DNA of 64,000 nt. Source: Terriglobales bacterium (GTDB lineage Bacteria; Acidobacteriota; Terriglobia; Terriglobales; Acidobacteriaceae). The translations under genes and the position numbers were made by a program. Under the pieces are notes generated by a model, which was given only the letters and a program-made list of their open reading frames with translations, was not told the origin of the DNA and did not search any database. Where the stretch lies: the NCBI GenBank assembly GCA_035651995.1, contig DASRER010000020.1, positions 277,076 to 341,075 of the forward strand, written 5' to 3'. Shown piece by piece: positions 8,943 through 18,115 of the stretch (position 1 is its first letter; each line of letters begins with the position of its first letter).

Positions 8943-10910
8943 ATGGCTGAAAGCATTCGCATCAAGCTCCCCGACGGCTCGGAAAAAGAAATGCCGCGCG
9001 GCACAACCGCGCTCGACGTGGCTCGCTCTATCTCGCCCCGACTCGCCGACGCCGCGCTCGCGGCAAAGATTCGTCCGCTGAGCAACGGCCACGAGTCCGC
9101 GCTGGTAGACCTGACTCGTCCACTGGAAAAGGACGCTGAGGTCCGCATCCTGACCGAGCGCGACCCCGAGGCGCTGGAGGTTTATCGGCACTCGTCGGCG
9201 CATCTTCTCGCCGCGGCGGTGCTCGAACTTTTTCCGGAGACGAAGCTGGGACACGGACCTGCGACCGAGAGCGGCTTCTTCTACGATTTCTACCGGCCGA
9301 CGCCGTTCACTGCCGAAGACCTGGAGCGGATCGAGAAGAAGATGCAAGAACTGGTGCAGCAGGACCTGCCCTACGCGCGCGAGTTCCTGCCGCGCCAGGA
9401 AGGGCTGGAGCGCTTCAGGAACGAAGGCGACTTCATGAAGTGCCACTTCATCGAGCAGTTCACGGCGCCCGATGAAAAAATCTCGATCTATAAGACCGGC
9501 AAGTTTCTCGATTTCTGCCGCGGGCCGCACATTCCCTCGACGGGCAAGATCAAGGCCTTCAAGCTGCTCAACATCGCCGGCGCCTACTGGCTGGGGAACG
9601 AGAAGAACCCGCAACTGCAGCGCATCTACGGAACGTCGTTCTTCTCAAAGAAGGACCTCGACGCATTCCTGAAGCAGCAGGAAGAAGCCAAGAAGCGCGA
9701 TCATCGCGTGCTCGGGCAGCAGCTCGATCTGTTCTCGATCCAGGAGCTGGCCGGGCCGGGGCTCATCTTCTGGCACCCCAAGGGCGGGCTGATCCGTAAG
9801 CTGATGGAAGACTGGATGCGCGACGAGTATCTGCGGCGGGGCTACTCGCTCGTATTCACGCCGCACGTGGCGCGCCGCCAGCTCTGGCGGACCAGCGGCC
9901 ACGAAGGCTATTACGCGCAGAACATGTTCACGCCCATGGAGCTTGACGATGCGGAATACCGCATGAAGCCCATGAACTGTCCGTTCCACATTCTTATTTA
10001 CAAAGACAAACTGCGCTCGTATCGCGACCTGCCCGTGCGGCTCGGCGAGCTGGGGACGGTGTATCGCTACGAGCGCTCCGGCGTAATGCATGGCTTACTG
10101 CGTGTGCGCGGCTTCACCCAGGACGATGCGCACATCTTCTGCACGCCCGAGCAGATCGAGGCCGAAATCGCCGGCTGCATCGAGTTCGCCCAAGCGGTGC
10201 TCAAGACCTACGGCTTCGACCAGTTCCAGGTGGAGCTGAGCACCTGGGACCCGAACGACCGCACGAACTTCGTGGGCAGCGAAGATCAGTGGAACATGGC
10301 CACCGGGTCGCTCGAAAAAGTGCTGAAGCGGATGGGGATCGCTTACAAGACGATTCCCGGCGAGGCGGCTTTCTACGGGCCGAAGATTGATGTGAAGCTG
10401 GTGGACGCGATCGGCCGGCTCTGGCAGCTCTCCACCGTGCAGTTCGACTTCAACCTGCCCAAACGCTTCGACCTGGAGTACGTGGGCGAAGACGGCCAGC
10501 GGCACCAGCCGTTGATGGTGCACCGCGCGCTTTATGGGTCGGTGGAGCGCTTCTTCGGCGTGCTGCTGGAGCACTACGCGGGCGCGTTTCCGGTGTGGCT
10601 GTCGCCGGTGCAGGCCGCGCTGATCCCGATCAGCGAGCGGCACGCTGAGTACGCGAACAAGATTGCGGGGGAGTTGCGTGCCGCCGGTGTCCGCGTGGAA
10701 GTGGACGCGCGCAACGAGAAGATGAACGCCAAGATCCGCGAGCACGCGCTGCAGAAAGTGCCGTTCCTGCTTGTCGTCGGCGACAAGGAGGCCGAAGCCG
10801 GCCGCGTCAATGTCCGGACGCGCGGAAAAGAGAAGACGGACGACCTGGCCGCGGACGAGTTCAAGGCGCGAATCGTGAAGCTGATCGCGGAAAAGGCGCC
10901 GAGCGTCTAG
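8943..10910 (+). CDS. thrS: Threonine--tRNA ligase
   Basis: Charges tRNA-Thr. 655 residues from the ATG at 8943 (MAESIRIKLPDG); a TTG at 8883 is in frame but less likely. Order of domains: TGS domain (residues 1-62), editing domain with HSSAHLLA and the second metal site in MKCHFIEQF (residues 70-225), class II catalytic core with motif 2 RYERSGVMHGLLRVRGFTQD, zinc ligands in MNCPFHI and the late LMVHRALYGSVER, and the anticodon-binding domain at the C-terminus (ISERHAEYANKI to the end). Unusually for thrS, infC, rpmI and rplT do not follow; the next gene is an exported protein. Confidence 0.98.
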   Translation: MAESIRIKLPDGSEKEMPRGTTALDVARSISPRLADAALAAKIRPLSNGHESALVDLTRPLEKDAEVRILTERDPEALEVYRHSSAHLLAAAVLELFPETKLGHGPATESGFFYDFYRPTPFTAEDLERIEKKMQELVQQDLPYAREFLPRQEGLERFRNEGDFMKCHFIEQFTAPDEKISIYKTGKFLDFCRGPHIPSTGKIKAFKLLNIAGAYWLGNEKNPQLQRIYGTSFFSKKDLDAFLKQQEEAKKRDHRVLGQQLDLFSIQELAGPGLIFWHPKGGLIRKLMEDWMRDEYLRRGYSLVFTPHVARRQLWRTSGHEGYYAQNMFTPMELDDAEYRMKPMNCPFHILIYKDKLRSYRDLPVRLGELGTVYRYERSGVMHGLLRVRGFTQDDAHIFCTPEQIEAEIAGCIEFAQAVLKTYGFDQFQVELSTWDPNDRTNFVGSEDQWNMATGSLEKVLKRMGIAYKTIPGEAAFYGPKIDVKLVDAIGRLWQLSTVQFDFNLPKRFDLEYVGEDGQRHQPLMVHRALYGSVERFFGVLLEHYAGAFPVWLSPVQAALIPISERHAEYANKIAGELRAAGVRVEVDARNEKMNAKIREHALQKVPFLLVVGDKEAEAGRVNVRTRGKEKTDDLAADEFKARIVKLIAEKAPSV

Positions 10911-11010
10911 CTGCTTTCAAGACCGCGGAGACGCGGAGGCGCGGAGCGAAACAGCGTAGGTTTCCGCTTCGTTATCCCCACCTCGCTCGAATTGGGGCTA
11001 CACTCTGCTC

Positions 11011-11619
11011 ATGTTCTCGCGTTGGTTCGGTCCAGTTTTGCTGCTTTCGGTTGCCGCCGTCGCATTCGAACAAGCGCCCACGCCGCTGAATCAGAACGAC
11101 ACCGGCGATCTCGGCGCGTATCTGAAGAAGCAGTTCGGGCCGGGTTTTGCGCCGGCGCCGCTGGTTCCGCGCGGAGCGGGCGGCGTCCCCATCAAGGGAG
11201 CGCCGACGACGGTGCTGCTCACCGGCGATCTCGACGGCGACGGCGCTGAAGACGCCGTGATCCTGGTGAGCGCGAAAAACCCGCTGGCCGGGCAGCAGGA
11301 CTACAAGTACAAGGTCATCGATCCCTACGACGCCTATTACGGCTGGGGCAATCCGAAAGAAACGCAGCAGTTTGCCTCCTCCGATCCGGACCGGGCGCGA
11401 ACGCTGGTGGTGATCCACAACTGGCGCGCCGCCGAGGCCAAGGCGAAATTCGTCATCATCAATCTACCGTTCGACCGGCTGACGCTGGCGCAGGTCGTGA
11501 TCAAGAAAAAGCCCCGGGTCGTGATCAATGCCGATGAGGCGGGGCTGATGATCTCGTCGGTGTACTGGGATGGAAAGAAATACAAGTACGAGCCCGGCAC
11601 GGCGGAGAGCGAAAAGTAG
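11011..11619 (+). CDS. Exported protein of unknown function with one DxDGDG calcium-like loop
   Basis: 202 residues from the ATG at 11011. N-terminal signal peptide (LLLSVAAVAFEQ). Mature part has TGDLDGDGAEDAVILV, the kind of Asp-rich loop found in FG-GAP/dockerin-like calcium sites, followed by YDAYYGWGNPKETQQF and a final beta-rich segment VYWDGKKYKYEPG. I do not recognise a specific family; similar proteins seem frequent in Acidobacteriota. It stands alone behind thrS, separated by a copy of the CGCGGAGACGCGGAGGC repeat (10921-10948). Confidence 0.72.
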   Translation: MFSRWFGPVLLLSVAAVAFEQAPTPLNQNDTGDLGAYLKKQFGPGFAPAPLVPRGAGGVPIKGAPTTVLLTGDLDGDGAEDAVILVSAKNPLAGQQDYKYKVIDPYDAYYGWGNPKETQQFASSDPDRARTLVVIHNWRAAEAKAKFVIINLPFDRLTLAQVVIKKKPRVVINADEAGLMISSVYWDGKKYKYEPGTAESEK

Positions 11620-11932
11620 CCGGCGCCCAACTCGAAGATCAGCTCTTCGCGAAGGTACGAAGCGAAACCGAGCAAGGCTTCGTGTCTTCGCGCCCTACTA
11701 GTGGTGAGCCCTCAGATGGCGCGCTGCGCGCGCCGTAGCGCAGGTCGTGCGCGAGCGACTCGGCCCAACCGGCGATCCAGATTCGCCGGCTGTCTTCGGC
11801 GGCGATGGCGGCGTTGCCCGAGCGGCGGCGACCAGACCAGGCTACGCCCGCGGATTGGCAGGTCTCCCGCTGCGCTCGGGATGAGGCTTCGAGAGAAGAG
11901 TTCTGTCTCCAGTCGCTATAATCCCCAGCAAC
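11620..11932. repeat. Gene-free spacer holding a 16-base inverted repeat
   Basis: No gene is supported here. CGCGAAGGTACGAAGC (about 11648-11663) and GCTTCGTGTCTTCGCG (about 11677-11692) pair at 14 of 16 positions around a 13-base loop. It lies just after the exported protein's stop and may end its transcript. The rest (GCGCGCTGCGCGCGCC near 11719 and beyond) is GC-rich with short palindromes. Confidence 0.5.
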
Positions 11933-13528
11933 ATGGACCTGGAGCACAAATTAGCCGAACTGAAGAAGCGCGACGGCCTGGCGGCGGAGGGCGGCGGGGC
12001 AGCGCGGCGCGAGCGCCAGCACAAGGAAGGCAAGATGAGCGCCCGCGAGCGGATCGAGTTCCTGCTCGACGAGGGCACGTTCGAGGAAACCGACCGCCTG
12101 GTGACGCATCGCTGCACCGACTTCGGCATGCAGGACCAGGTGTACTACGGCGATGGCTTCGTCACCGGCTATGGGCGGATCGAGGGGCGGCTGGTTTTCT
12201 GTTTCGCGCAGGACTTCACCGTGTTCGGTGGGTCGCTCTCGGAGGCCAACGCCGGCAAGATCGTGAAGATCATGGACCTGGCGATGAAGACCGGCGCGCC
12301 AGTGATCGGACTGAACGACTCGGGCGGCGCGCGCATCCAGGAAGGCGTGATGTCGCTGGCTGGCTACGCCGACATCTTCCTGCGCAACACGCTGTCGTCG
12401 GGCGTGATTCCGCAGATCTCGGCCATCATGGGGCCGTGCGCCGGCGGCGCGGTGTACTCGCCGGCGATCACCGACTTCATCTTCATGGTGGACAAGACCT
12501 CGTACATGTTCGTGACCGGGCCCGACGTGATCAAGACGGTGACGCACGAGGAGGTCACCAAAGACCAGCTCGGCGGCGCCATAACGCACAACGAAACGTC
12601 GGGCGTGGCGCACTTTCTGGCGCACGACGACGCCGAGTGCCTGGCGATGATCCGCGAGCTGATGAGCTTTATTCCGTCGAACAATTTGGACGATGCGCCG
12701 CGCAAGGCGCCGACCGATCCGGCCGAGCGGGCTGACGCCGCGCTCGACTCGATTGTGCCGGCGGAGTCGAACCAGCCCTACGACATCAAAGACGTGATCC
12801 ACGCGGTGGTAGACGACGGCTACTTCTTCGAAGTGCACGAGCACTACGCGAAGAATCTCGTCGTCGGCTTCGCGCGCATGAATGGGCGCCCGGTGGGCAT
12901 CGTGGCGAACCAGCCGGCGTACCTGGCGGGCGTGCTCGACATCAACGCGTCCCTGAAGGGCGCGCGCTTCGTGCGCTTCTGCGACGCTTTCAACATCCCG
13001 CTGCTGACCTTCGAAGACGTGCCCGGCTTCCTGCCCGGGACGAACCAGGAGCACGGCGGGATCATCAAGCACGGCGCGAAGCTGCTGTACGCCTTCGCCG
13101 AGGCGACCGTGCCGAAGATCACGGTGATCACGCGCAAGGCGTACGGCGGCGCGTACTGCGTCATGTCGTCGAAGCACATCCGCACCGACGTGAACTACGC
13201 CTGGCCGACGGCGGAGATCGCGGTGATGGGCCCGGAAGGCGCGGCCAACATCGTTTATCGGCGCGAACTGGACAAGGCGCGGAAAGAAGGCGTGTCCAGA
13301 GGCGCGGCGAAGCTGCACGGCGACGAAGCCGTCGCAGCGGTCTTAAAAGAGAAGACGGAAGAGTTCCGCGACCGCTTCGCCAACCCCTACGTCGCCGCGG
13401 AGCGCGGGTACTTGGACGCCGTCATTCAGCCGCGCGAAACCCGCGCCCGCGTGATCCGCGCGCTGGAGATGCTCGACGGCAAGCGCGAGAGCATGCCGAA
13501 GAAGAAGCACGGAAATATTCCGCTGTGA
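11933..13528 (+). CDS. Acyl-CoA carboxylase beta (carboxyltransferase) subunit
   Basis: 531 residues from the ATG at 11933. Biotin-dependent carboxyltransferase of the propionyl-CoA carboxylase/methylmalonyl-CoA decarboxylase type. Two crotonase-fold halves: the N half with [33 protein letters not shown] and [16 protein letters not shown]; the C half with [41 protein letters not shown] and [15 protein letters not shown]. The C-terminal KKKHGNIPL is the usual ending. No biotin carboxylase or biotin carrier gene is near, so partner subunits must come from elsewhere. Acyl-chain preference (propionyl versus methylcrotonyl or others) cannot be decided here; propionyl is most likely. Confidence 0.93.
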   Translation: MDLEHKLAELKKRDGLAAEGGGAARRERQHKEGKMSARERIEFLLDEGTFEETDRLVTHRCTDFGMQDQVYYGDGFVTGYGRIEGRLVFCFAQDFTVFGGSLSEANAGKIVKIMDLAMKTGAPVIGLNDSGGARIQEGVMSLAGYADIFLRNTLSSGVIPQISAIMGPCAGGAVYSPAITDFIFMVDKTSYMFVTGPDVIKTVTHEEVTKDQLGGAITHNETSGVAHFLAHDDAECLAMIRELMSFIPSNNLDDAPRKAPTDPAERADAALDSIVPAESNQPYDIKDVIHAVVDDGYFFEVHEHYAKNLVVGFARMNGRPVGIVANQPAYLAGVLDINASLKGARFVRFCDAFNIPLLTFEDVPGFLPGTNQEHGGIIKHGAKLLYAFAEATVPKITVITRKAYGGAYCVMSSKHIRTDVNYAWPTAEIAVMGPEGAANIVYRRELDKARKEGVSRGAAKLHGDEAVAAVLKEKTEEFRDRFANPYVAAERGYLDAVIQPRETRARVIRALEMLDGKRESMPKKKHGNIPL

Positions 13529-13598
13529 TGCTCAGCTAAGTACCTGGCATATGTTGACGTTTGCCATGTGTGAGCTGTTGTAGTATGAAGGCGAACAA

Positions 13599-14450
13599 AT
13601 GGCGAATACAACCCACACAGTCGAGGCCGACGGTTTGGTGTGCAACGACGCTGGACCATGGGCAAACGACAAGTATCGTCTAGTCGCGATGTACACCCAG
13701 ATGTTCGCAACTGCCATGAAGGACAAGTGGCCAGCCCGGCATTATTTCGAGTTGTACGCCGGAGCGGGGTACAGCAAGATCAGGGGAGCCGATTCTATTA
13801 TTGCGGCTTCGCCTGTGCGGGCCGTTACCGTTCCGGACACTTTTTCCAAATACGTATTCTGTGAAGAGGACGACGAAAAACGCGAGGCACTGCGGAAACG
13901 AATACAAAGGCACGCACCACATACGAACTGTGCATTTATTCCCGGAGATTGCAATGCGCGAATCGAAGACATTGTCAGTGAAGCGCGATCGCCGTCGGCG
14001 GGGAACAGCCTCAATCTCTGTTTCTTAGATCCTTACGATATCGGGATTAAGTTTTCGACCGTTAGGAAACTCGCCGAAATGCGAATGGATTTCTTGGTTC
14101 TGCTCGCAGTTTTCATGGATGCGCAACGTAATTACGACAACTACACAGCTGAAGACTCCCAGAAGCTCGATCAGTTTCTTGGGGATCGTGAATGGAGGAA
14201 AGAATGGAGGAGCAAGGATCGCCTACTCGAGGAGTTTCCGCAGTTCCTCGCTGAAGAGTTCTCAAAGCGAATGGCAATGATCGGTTACATTGGGCAACCC
14301 TTGCATCGAATGAAAAAGGTCCGCACATACGACCGTAGGGCGCCCCTCTATTATCTGGCCCTGTTTTCACGAAGCGAACGCGCATACGCGTTTTGGGACG
14401 CCGTTCTAAACTATGCAACCGATCAACCGAAACTCGGAGCTGATTGGTGA
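13599..14450 (+). CDS. tcmP: Three-Cys-motif partner protein TcmP, methyltransferase-like
   Basis: 283 residues from the ATG at 13599. Start GPWANDKYRLVAMYTQMFATAM is typical of TcmP. The middle reads as a Rossmann methyltransferase: ARHYFELYAGAGYSKI resembles the SAM-binding motif I, FCEEDDEKREAL the acidic strand-2 end, and NLCFLDPYDIG a DPPY-like catalytic motif. The C-terminal half is helical. The stop TGA overlaps the GTG of the next gene, implying coupled translation. Base composition is much lower in GC than flanking genes (about 45 percent in a sampled 60-base row), suggesting transfer. The methyltransferase reading is my inference from motifs; the biochemical role is not established to my knowledge. 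Confidence 0.88.
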   Translation: MANTTHTVEADGLVCNDAGPWANDKYRLVAMYTQMFATAMKDKWPARHYFELYAGAGYSKIRGADSIIAASPVRAVTVPDTFSKYVFCEEDDEKREALRKRIQRHAPHTNCAFIPGDCNARIEDIVSEARSPSAGNSLNLCFLDPYDIGIKFSTVRKLAEMRMDFLVLLAVFMDAQRNYDNYTAEDSQKLDQFLGDREWRKEWRSKDRLLEEFPQFLAEEFSKRMAMIGYIGQPLHRMKKVRTYDRRAPLYYLALFSRSERAYAFWDAVLNYATDQPKLGADW

Positions 14451-15271
14451 GTCTGAATTCTGAAATCGAGTGGACGGACGCAACCTGGAACCCCGTTCGC
14501 GGCTGCACCAAGATCAGCCCCGGATGTAAGCACTGCTACGCGGAGCGCTTCGCAGAGCGCTTCCGGGGCGTCGAGGGCCACCCGTACGAACAGGGGTTCG
14601 ATCTTCGCCTGGTGCCGGAAAAATTGACGGAACCCTTGGAGTGGCGTGAACCAAAGATGGTCTTCGTCAATTCAATGAGCGATTTGTTTCATGACGGTGT
14701 TTCGGACTCATACATCGAGGCAGTTGCTCGCGTGATGTGCGCGGCTCCATGGCACACGTTTCAAGTCCTCACGAAGCGGTCCGAACGGCTTAAGACACTG
14801 CTGAACTCCAAGCTCAGATTTGCCGCTGGCCAGCGTCACATCTGGTGGGGAGTTAGCGTCGAGGACCGTAATTATGGTGTGCCGAGAATTGAACACCTTC
14901 GCCAAAGCGGTGCGTGTGTGAAATTCCTCTCAATAGAGCCCTTGCTTGAGGATGTTGGACGAATCAATCTGTCATCCATCGATTGGGTGATCGTGGGTGG
15001 CGAGAGTGGTCCCGGTGCCCGCGAGATGAAGGCGCAGTGGGTCCTCTCATTACGCGATCAGTGTGCCGCAGTCGATGTGCCATTCTTCTTCAAACAATGG
15101 GGCGGCGTCCGCAAACACAAAACGGGCAGGCTGCTGGAAGGGCGCACTTACGATGAGTATCCTCGCAGGCCTGTAGCACACCCGCCTACGGAGAATGATC
15201 GCGTCGCGATCTCGCGACGGCTGAAGCTACGGTTTCGGTCATTCGAACTCTTGCAACTGGCTCCCGCCTAG
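14447..15271 (+). CDS. Three-Cys-motif protein of the phage Gp37/Gp68 (DUF5131) family
   Basis: 274 residues if the GTG at 14447 is used (four-base overlap with tcmP); a TTG at 14444 is also possible. N-terminal signature IEWTDATWNPVRGCTKISPG then CKHCYAERFAERF gives C-x6-C-x2-C, the three cysteines that name the pair and that look like an iron-sulfur site related to radical-SAM chemistry. Further conserved pieces: MVFVNSMSDLFHD, WHTFQVLTKRSERL, IWWGVSVEDRNYGVPRI, KFLSIEPLLED, WVIVGGESGPGAREM and VPFFFKQWGG. The family is found in phages and scattered bacterial islands. Function is not established to my knowledge; a nucleic-acid or nucleotide modification role with TcmP is a hypothesis. Confidence 0.9.
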   Translation: MSLNSEIEWTDATWNPVRGCTKISPGCKHCYAERFAERFRGVEGHPYEQGFDLRLVPEKLTEPLEWREPKMVFVNSMSDLFHDGVSDSYIEAVARVMCAAPWHTFQVLTKRSERLKTLLNSKLRFAAGQRHIWWGVSVEDRNYGVPRIEHLRQSGACVKFLSIEPLLEDVGRINLSSIDWVIVGGESGPGAREMKAQWVLSLRDQCAAVDVPFFFKQWGGVRKHKTGRLLEGRTYDEYPRRPVAHPPTENDRVAISRRLKLRFRSFELLQLAPA

Positions 15272-15407
15272 GTCGGAAGTTTAGCCATTTCAGTCCGCGG
15301 TCATCCCTGCTTGACGTCGCTTCGTCCCGGCGTTACCGTTGCGCGGTTTTTCGACAGAGGCCATGCAACTCACCCCCCAAAAAGATCTCACACTCAGGAG
15401 AGACTTC

Positions 15408-15974
15408 ATGCGTTTGCCGACGCGAGTTCTCACCATCTTTGCCTTGTGCTGTTGTATGGCGCTGATTGCCAGCTTCGCGCCAAGCCGCGGCCCGGTAAGC
15501 GCCGCGCCGCCCCAACCCGCTCCGCCAAGCAGTCCAGCCCAGGGATATGACATCCACGTAGTCGCGCCACACCTGGTGGATGGACACGAAATGGGCCCCT
15601 ACCATCACTATTGCAAAGTGCACGACCCCGATCCGCAGATCGTGTGCCTGATCTACGATTCCACCGATCCCAACGCCAAGCTTTCGCAGGTGGAGTGGAT
15701 TTACGCCAAGAAGCTGGTGCGCAACCAGGTGTCGCTGCGCGACTGGAACAAGAACTGGCACGACCACGCCATCGAGATCGCCGGCGGGCGCGTGAAGGTG
15801 CTCGACCTGCCCGACGACAAGGCCACCGAAGTTGCCAAGACCGTGGCCACCACCGACGGGCTGATCTATCACTTCTACAAGAATGGCAATCTGCCCAACG
15901 GCAAGATGTCCGTGGCGCAGGCGGTCGGCCACAAGCCGATGAAGCAGGACGAGTGGAAGAAGGGAGCGCAGTAG
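15408..15974 (+). CDS. DUF1264 (oil-body-associated-protein-like) exported protein
   Basis: 188 residues from the ATG at 15408, chosen because AGGAG lies seven bases upstream and the start gives a signal/lipoprotein-like leader (LTIFALCCCMALIASFA). Mature part matches DUF1264: GYDIHVVAPHLVDGHEMGPY then HHYCKVHDPDPQIVCLIYDS, LSQVEWIYAKKL, WHDHAIEIAGGRVKVLDLP. Plant relatives are the oil-body-associated proteins; the bacterial role is unknown. The conserved HHYC and second Cys are present. It stands alone, followed by an inverted repeat and the convergent amidase. Confidence 0.85.
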   Translation: MRLPTRVLTIFALCCCMALIASFAPSRGPVSAAPPQPAPPSSPAQGYDIHVVAPHLVDGHEMGPYHHYCKVHDPDPQIVCLIYDSTDPNAKLSQVEWIYAKKLVRNQVSLRDWNKNWHDHAIEIAGGRVKVLDLPDDKATEVAKTVATTDGLIYHFYKNGNLPNGKMSVAQAVGHKPMKQDEWKKGAQ

Positions 15975-15978
15975 GCCT

Positions 15979-16046
15979 GTCCACCGCCGAGGCGGAGAGT
16001 CCGCCGAGATTCTTGTTCTCTGCGTCCTCCGCGTCTCTGCGGTGAT
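15979..16046. repeat. Inverted repeat between convergent genes
   Basis: CCACCGCCGAGGCGGAGAG on the left and CTCTGCGTCCTCCGCGTCTC plus TGCGGTG on the right make an imperfect hairpin of the window-wide CGGAGGCGCGGAG family. It sits exactly between the convergent DUF1264 and amidase genes and could act as a two-way terminator. Confidence 0.6.
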
Positions 16047-16049
16047 GCG

Positions 16050-17924
16050 TTAGGTCCTGGGCGGCGCTGGCGGCGGCAGGAATGCCGGCGTCGGATCGGT
16101 GCCCAGCTTCGGGTGCTTGAGGTGGAAGTCGGTCGCGTCCTGATAGGCCTTTGCCACGGCCAACAGGTTTGCCTCGCCGAACAGGTTGCCCAGGAACGTA
16201 ATGCTCATGGGAGTGCCGTCGCTCGGGCGGAAGCCGTGCGGCAGGATGACGGCCGGGTGTCCGGTCAGGTTCGTGATCAACAGTTGCGGGCTGAAGGTGG
16301 GCGCGACGATCACGTCCAAGTTCTTGAAGAGGTCGGCCACCTTTTCCATGAGCAGCGTGCGGGCACGGTTCTGGTTGATGTACTCCACCGCGGGAATCAG
16401 GCGCGCTTCGCGGAAGGTGTTGGGCCAGTCGTTGGGGCCTTGCGCGGTGAGCAGCTTGTCGCGGCCGCTGCGCGTGAGTTCGTCAAACGCCGCCGCCCCT
16501 TCGGCAACCAGCAGTGGACGCAGGGCACCGGCGGCGGGCCTGGTGGGCAGCTCGACCGGGATGAGGTTGATGCCGAGTTTCTTTTGGAGGACGTAGATCG
16601 CGTCGGCGTCGGCCTTAGTGGCTTCCAGGCGCCGTTCTTTCTGCGTGGGCGTTTCGCGCTTCAGTTCATCCGCGGTCGGCTGGCGCTCGAACTCGCTGCG
16701 CAGGTAGCCGATGCGCAACTTCTTCGGGTCGATCGTCGCGTCCCAGTTGAAGGGGTAGTCGTGCACGGTGCGATCGTGGCCATCGGGGCCGCAGATGGCG
16801 CTGAGCACCACGGCGCAATCCTCTACGGCACGGCAGAGCGGCCCGAGCTTGTCCATGCTCCAGGAGAGTGCCATGGCGCCGGTGCGCGGTACGCGTCCGA
16901 ACGTGGGACGCAGCCCGGTGACGCCGTTGCGGGTGGAGGGTGACGAGATCGAGCCGAGGGTCTCCGAGCCGATGGCGAACCCAACGCATCCCGCCGACGT
17001 CGCCGAGCCCGAGCCGGCCGATGAACCGCTCGAGCCCTGGTCGGTTTTCCACGGGTTACGCGTGACGGCGCCGAACCACACGTCGCCCTGCGCCAGCGCG
17101 CCCAGCGTCAGCTTGGCGACGAGCACGGCGCCGGCGTCGTCGAGGCGCTTGACCACGGTCGCGTCAGATTCGAACCTTTGATCCTCATAGCCCTTCGCGC
17201 CCCAGGTGGTGGGCGCGCCGCTCACCGCGAGCAGGTCCTTCGCGCCGTACGGAATGCCGTGCAGCGGACCGCGGTACCTGCCGGCGGCCATCTCTGCGTC
17301 TGCTTTCTTCGCGGCGGCCAGGGCGCGCTCGGGAAGCAGCGTGACCACGAAGTGCAGCACCGGATCGTAGCGCCTGAGGCGGTCCAGGTACATCTGGGTG
17401 AGCGCGACCGAGGTGACCTTGCGGGTGCGCAGCAGTTCGCCCAGCTGGCGGACGTTGTAGAAGGCAACGTCTTCGATCTGTGCCGGCGCGGCGACGGCGG
17501 GCACCCGGCTCATGCGCATGGGGCGGCGCTGGGTTTCAAACGTCATGCCCGGCAGCACGGGGTTGAAGAGCAGCGCCGGAGCGACGTCGTTGGGTATGTG
17601 GAGCTCCCACACCTGCTCGAACTGCTTCAACCGGTCGTTGATGTCGCGCAACATCATCTCGACCTGGGCGTCGTCGTAACTGAGCCCGGCGACTGACGCC
17701 GCGGCGCGAATCATTTCCTTGGAGAGCGGAAGCTTGGCCACATCACCACCCACGCCCGCCGCCTGCACCGGCGCGGGCGTCGCGGTGGGTGCTGGCGCGG
17801 GCGTTGATGCGGCCTGGGGGTGCATCATGCCCCAGAGGGTTTCGGGGAACACGGTGGAAGAAACGCCAAGCGATGAAAACAGCGCAACAAAAGCGCGGCG
17901 ATTAAGCGCGGGACGTGAGTTCAT
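16050..17924 (-). CDS. Exported amidase-signature-family hydrolase
   Basis: 624 residues from the ATG at 17924. The N-terminus (MNSRPALNRRAFVALFSSLG) has paired arginines before a hydrophobic stretch, so Tat or Sec export is likely, followed by an Ala/Pro/Thr-rich linker. The amidase signature follows: GIPYGAKDLLAVSG holds the catalytic Lys, DQGSSGSSAGSGSA the bridging Ser, and AIGSETLGSISSPS the nucleophilic Ser. An extra approximately 150-residue N-terminal region precedes the catalytic domain. Closest in style to exported Asp/Glu-tRNA-amidotransferase-like amidases of soil bacteria, but not GatA itself because of export and missing GatB/C. Substrate unknown. Confidence 0.9.
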   Translation of the reverse strand: MNSRPALNRRAFVALFSSLGVSSTVFPETLWGMMHPQAASTPAPAPTATPAPVQAAGVGGDVAKLPLSKEMIRAAASVAGLSYDDAQVEMMLRDINDRLKQFEQVWELHIPNDVAPALLFNPVLPGMTFETQRRPMRMSRVPAVAAPAQIEDVAFYNVRQLGELLRTRKVTSVALTQMYLDRLRRYDPVLHFVVTLLPERALAAAKKADAEMAAGRYRGPLHGIPYGAKDLLAVSGAPTTWGAKGYEDQRFESDATVVKRLDDAGAVLVAKLTLGALAQGDVWFGAVTRNPWKTDQGSSGSSAGSGSATSAGCVGFAIGSETLGSISSPSTRNGVTGLRPTFGRVPRTGAMALSWSMDKLGPLCRAVEDCAVVLSAICGPDGHDRTVHDYPFNWDATIDPKKLRIGYLRSEFERQPTADELKRETPTQKERRLEATKADADAIYVLQKKLGINLIPVELPTRPAAGALRPLLVAEGAAAFDELTRSGRDKLLTAQGPNDWPNTFREARLIPAVEYINQNRARTLLMEKVADLFKNLDVIVAPTFSPQLLITNLTGHPAVILPHGFRPSDGTPMSITFLGNLFGEANLLAVAKAYQDATDFHLKHPKLGTDPTPAFLPPPAPPRT

Positions 17925-18115
17925 GGCGCGGGATTATAGAACGACAGGCGCTGGCTATTCGCTCTTGGCTTTTGGCCAAACACGCAGGAACGGCGGCACG
18001 TTGCGACTTGGCGGTGGGAGGAAGGAGGCCAAGAGCCAAGGAGCCAATGGCCAAGAGCGCAGTCAGGCAAGAAAAACAAATTCGCCGCTCGGCTCATCGC
18101 CGGCGGCGCATTGTG

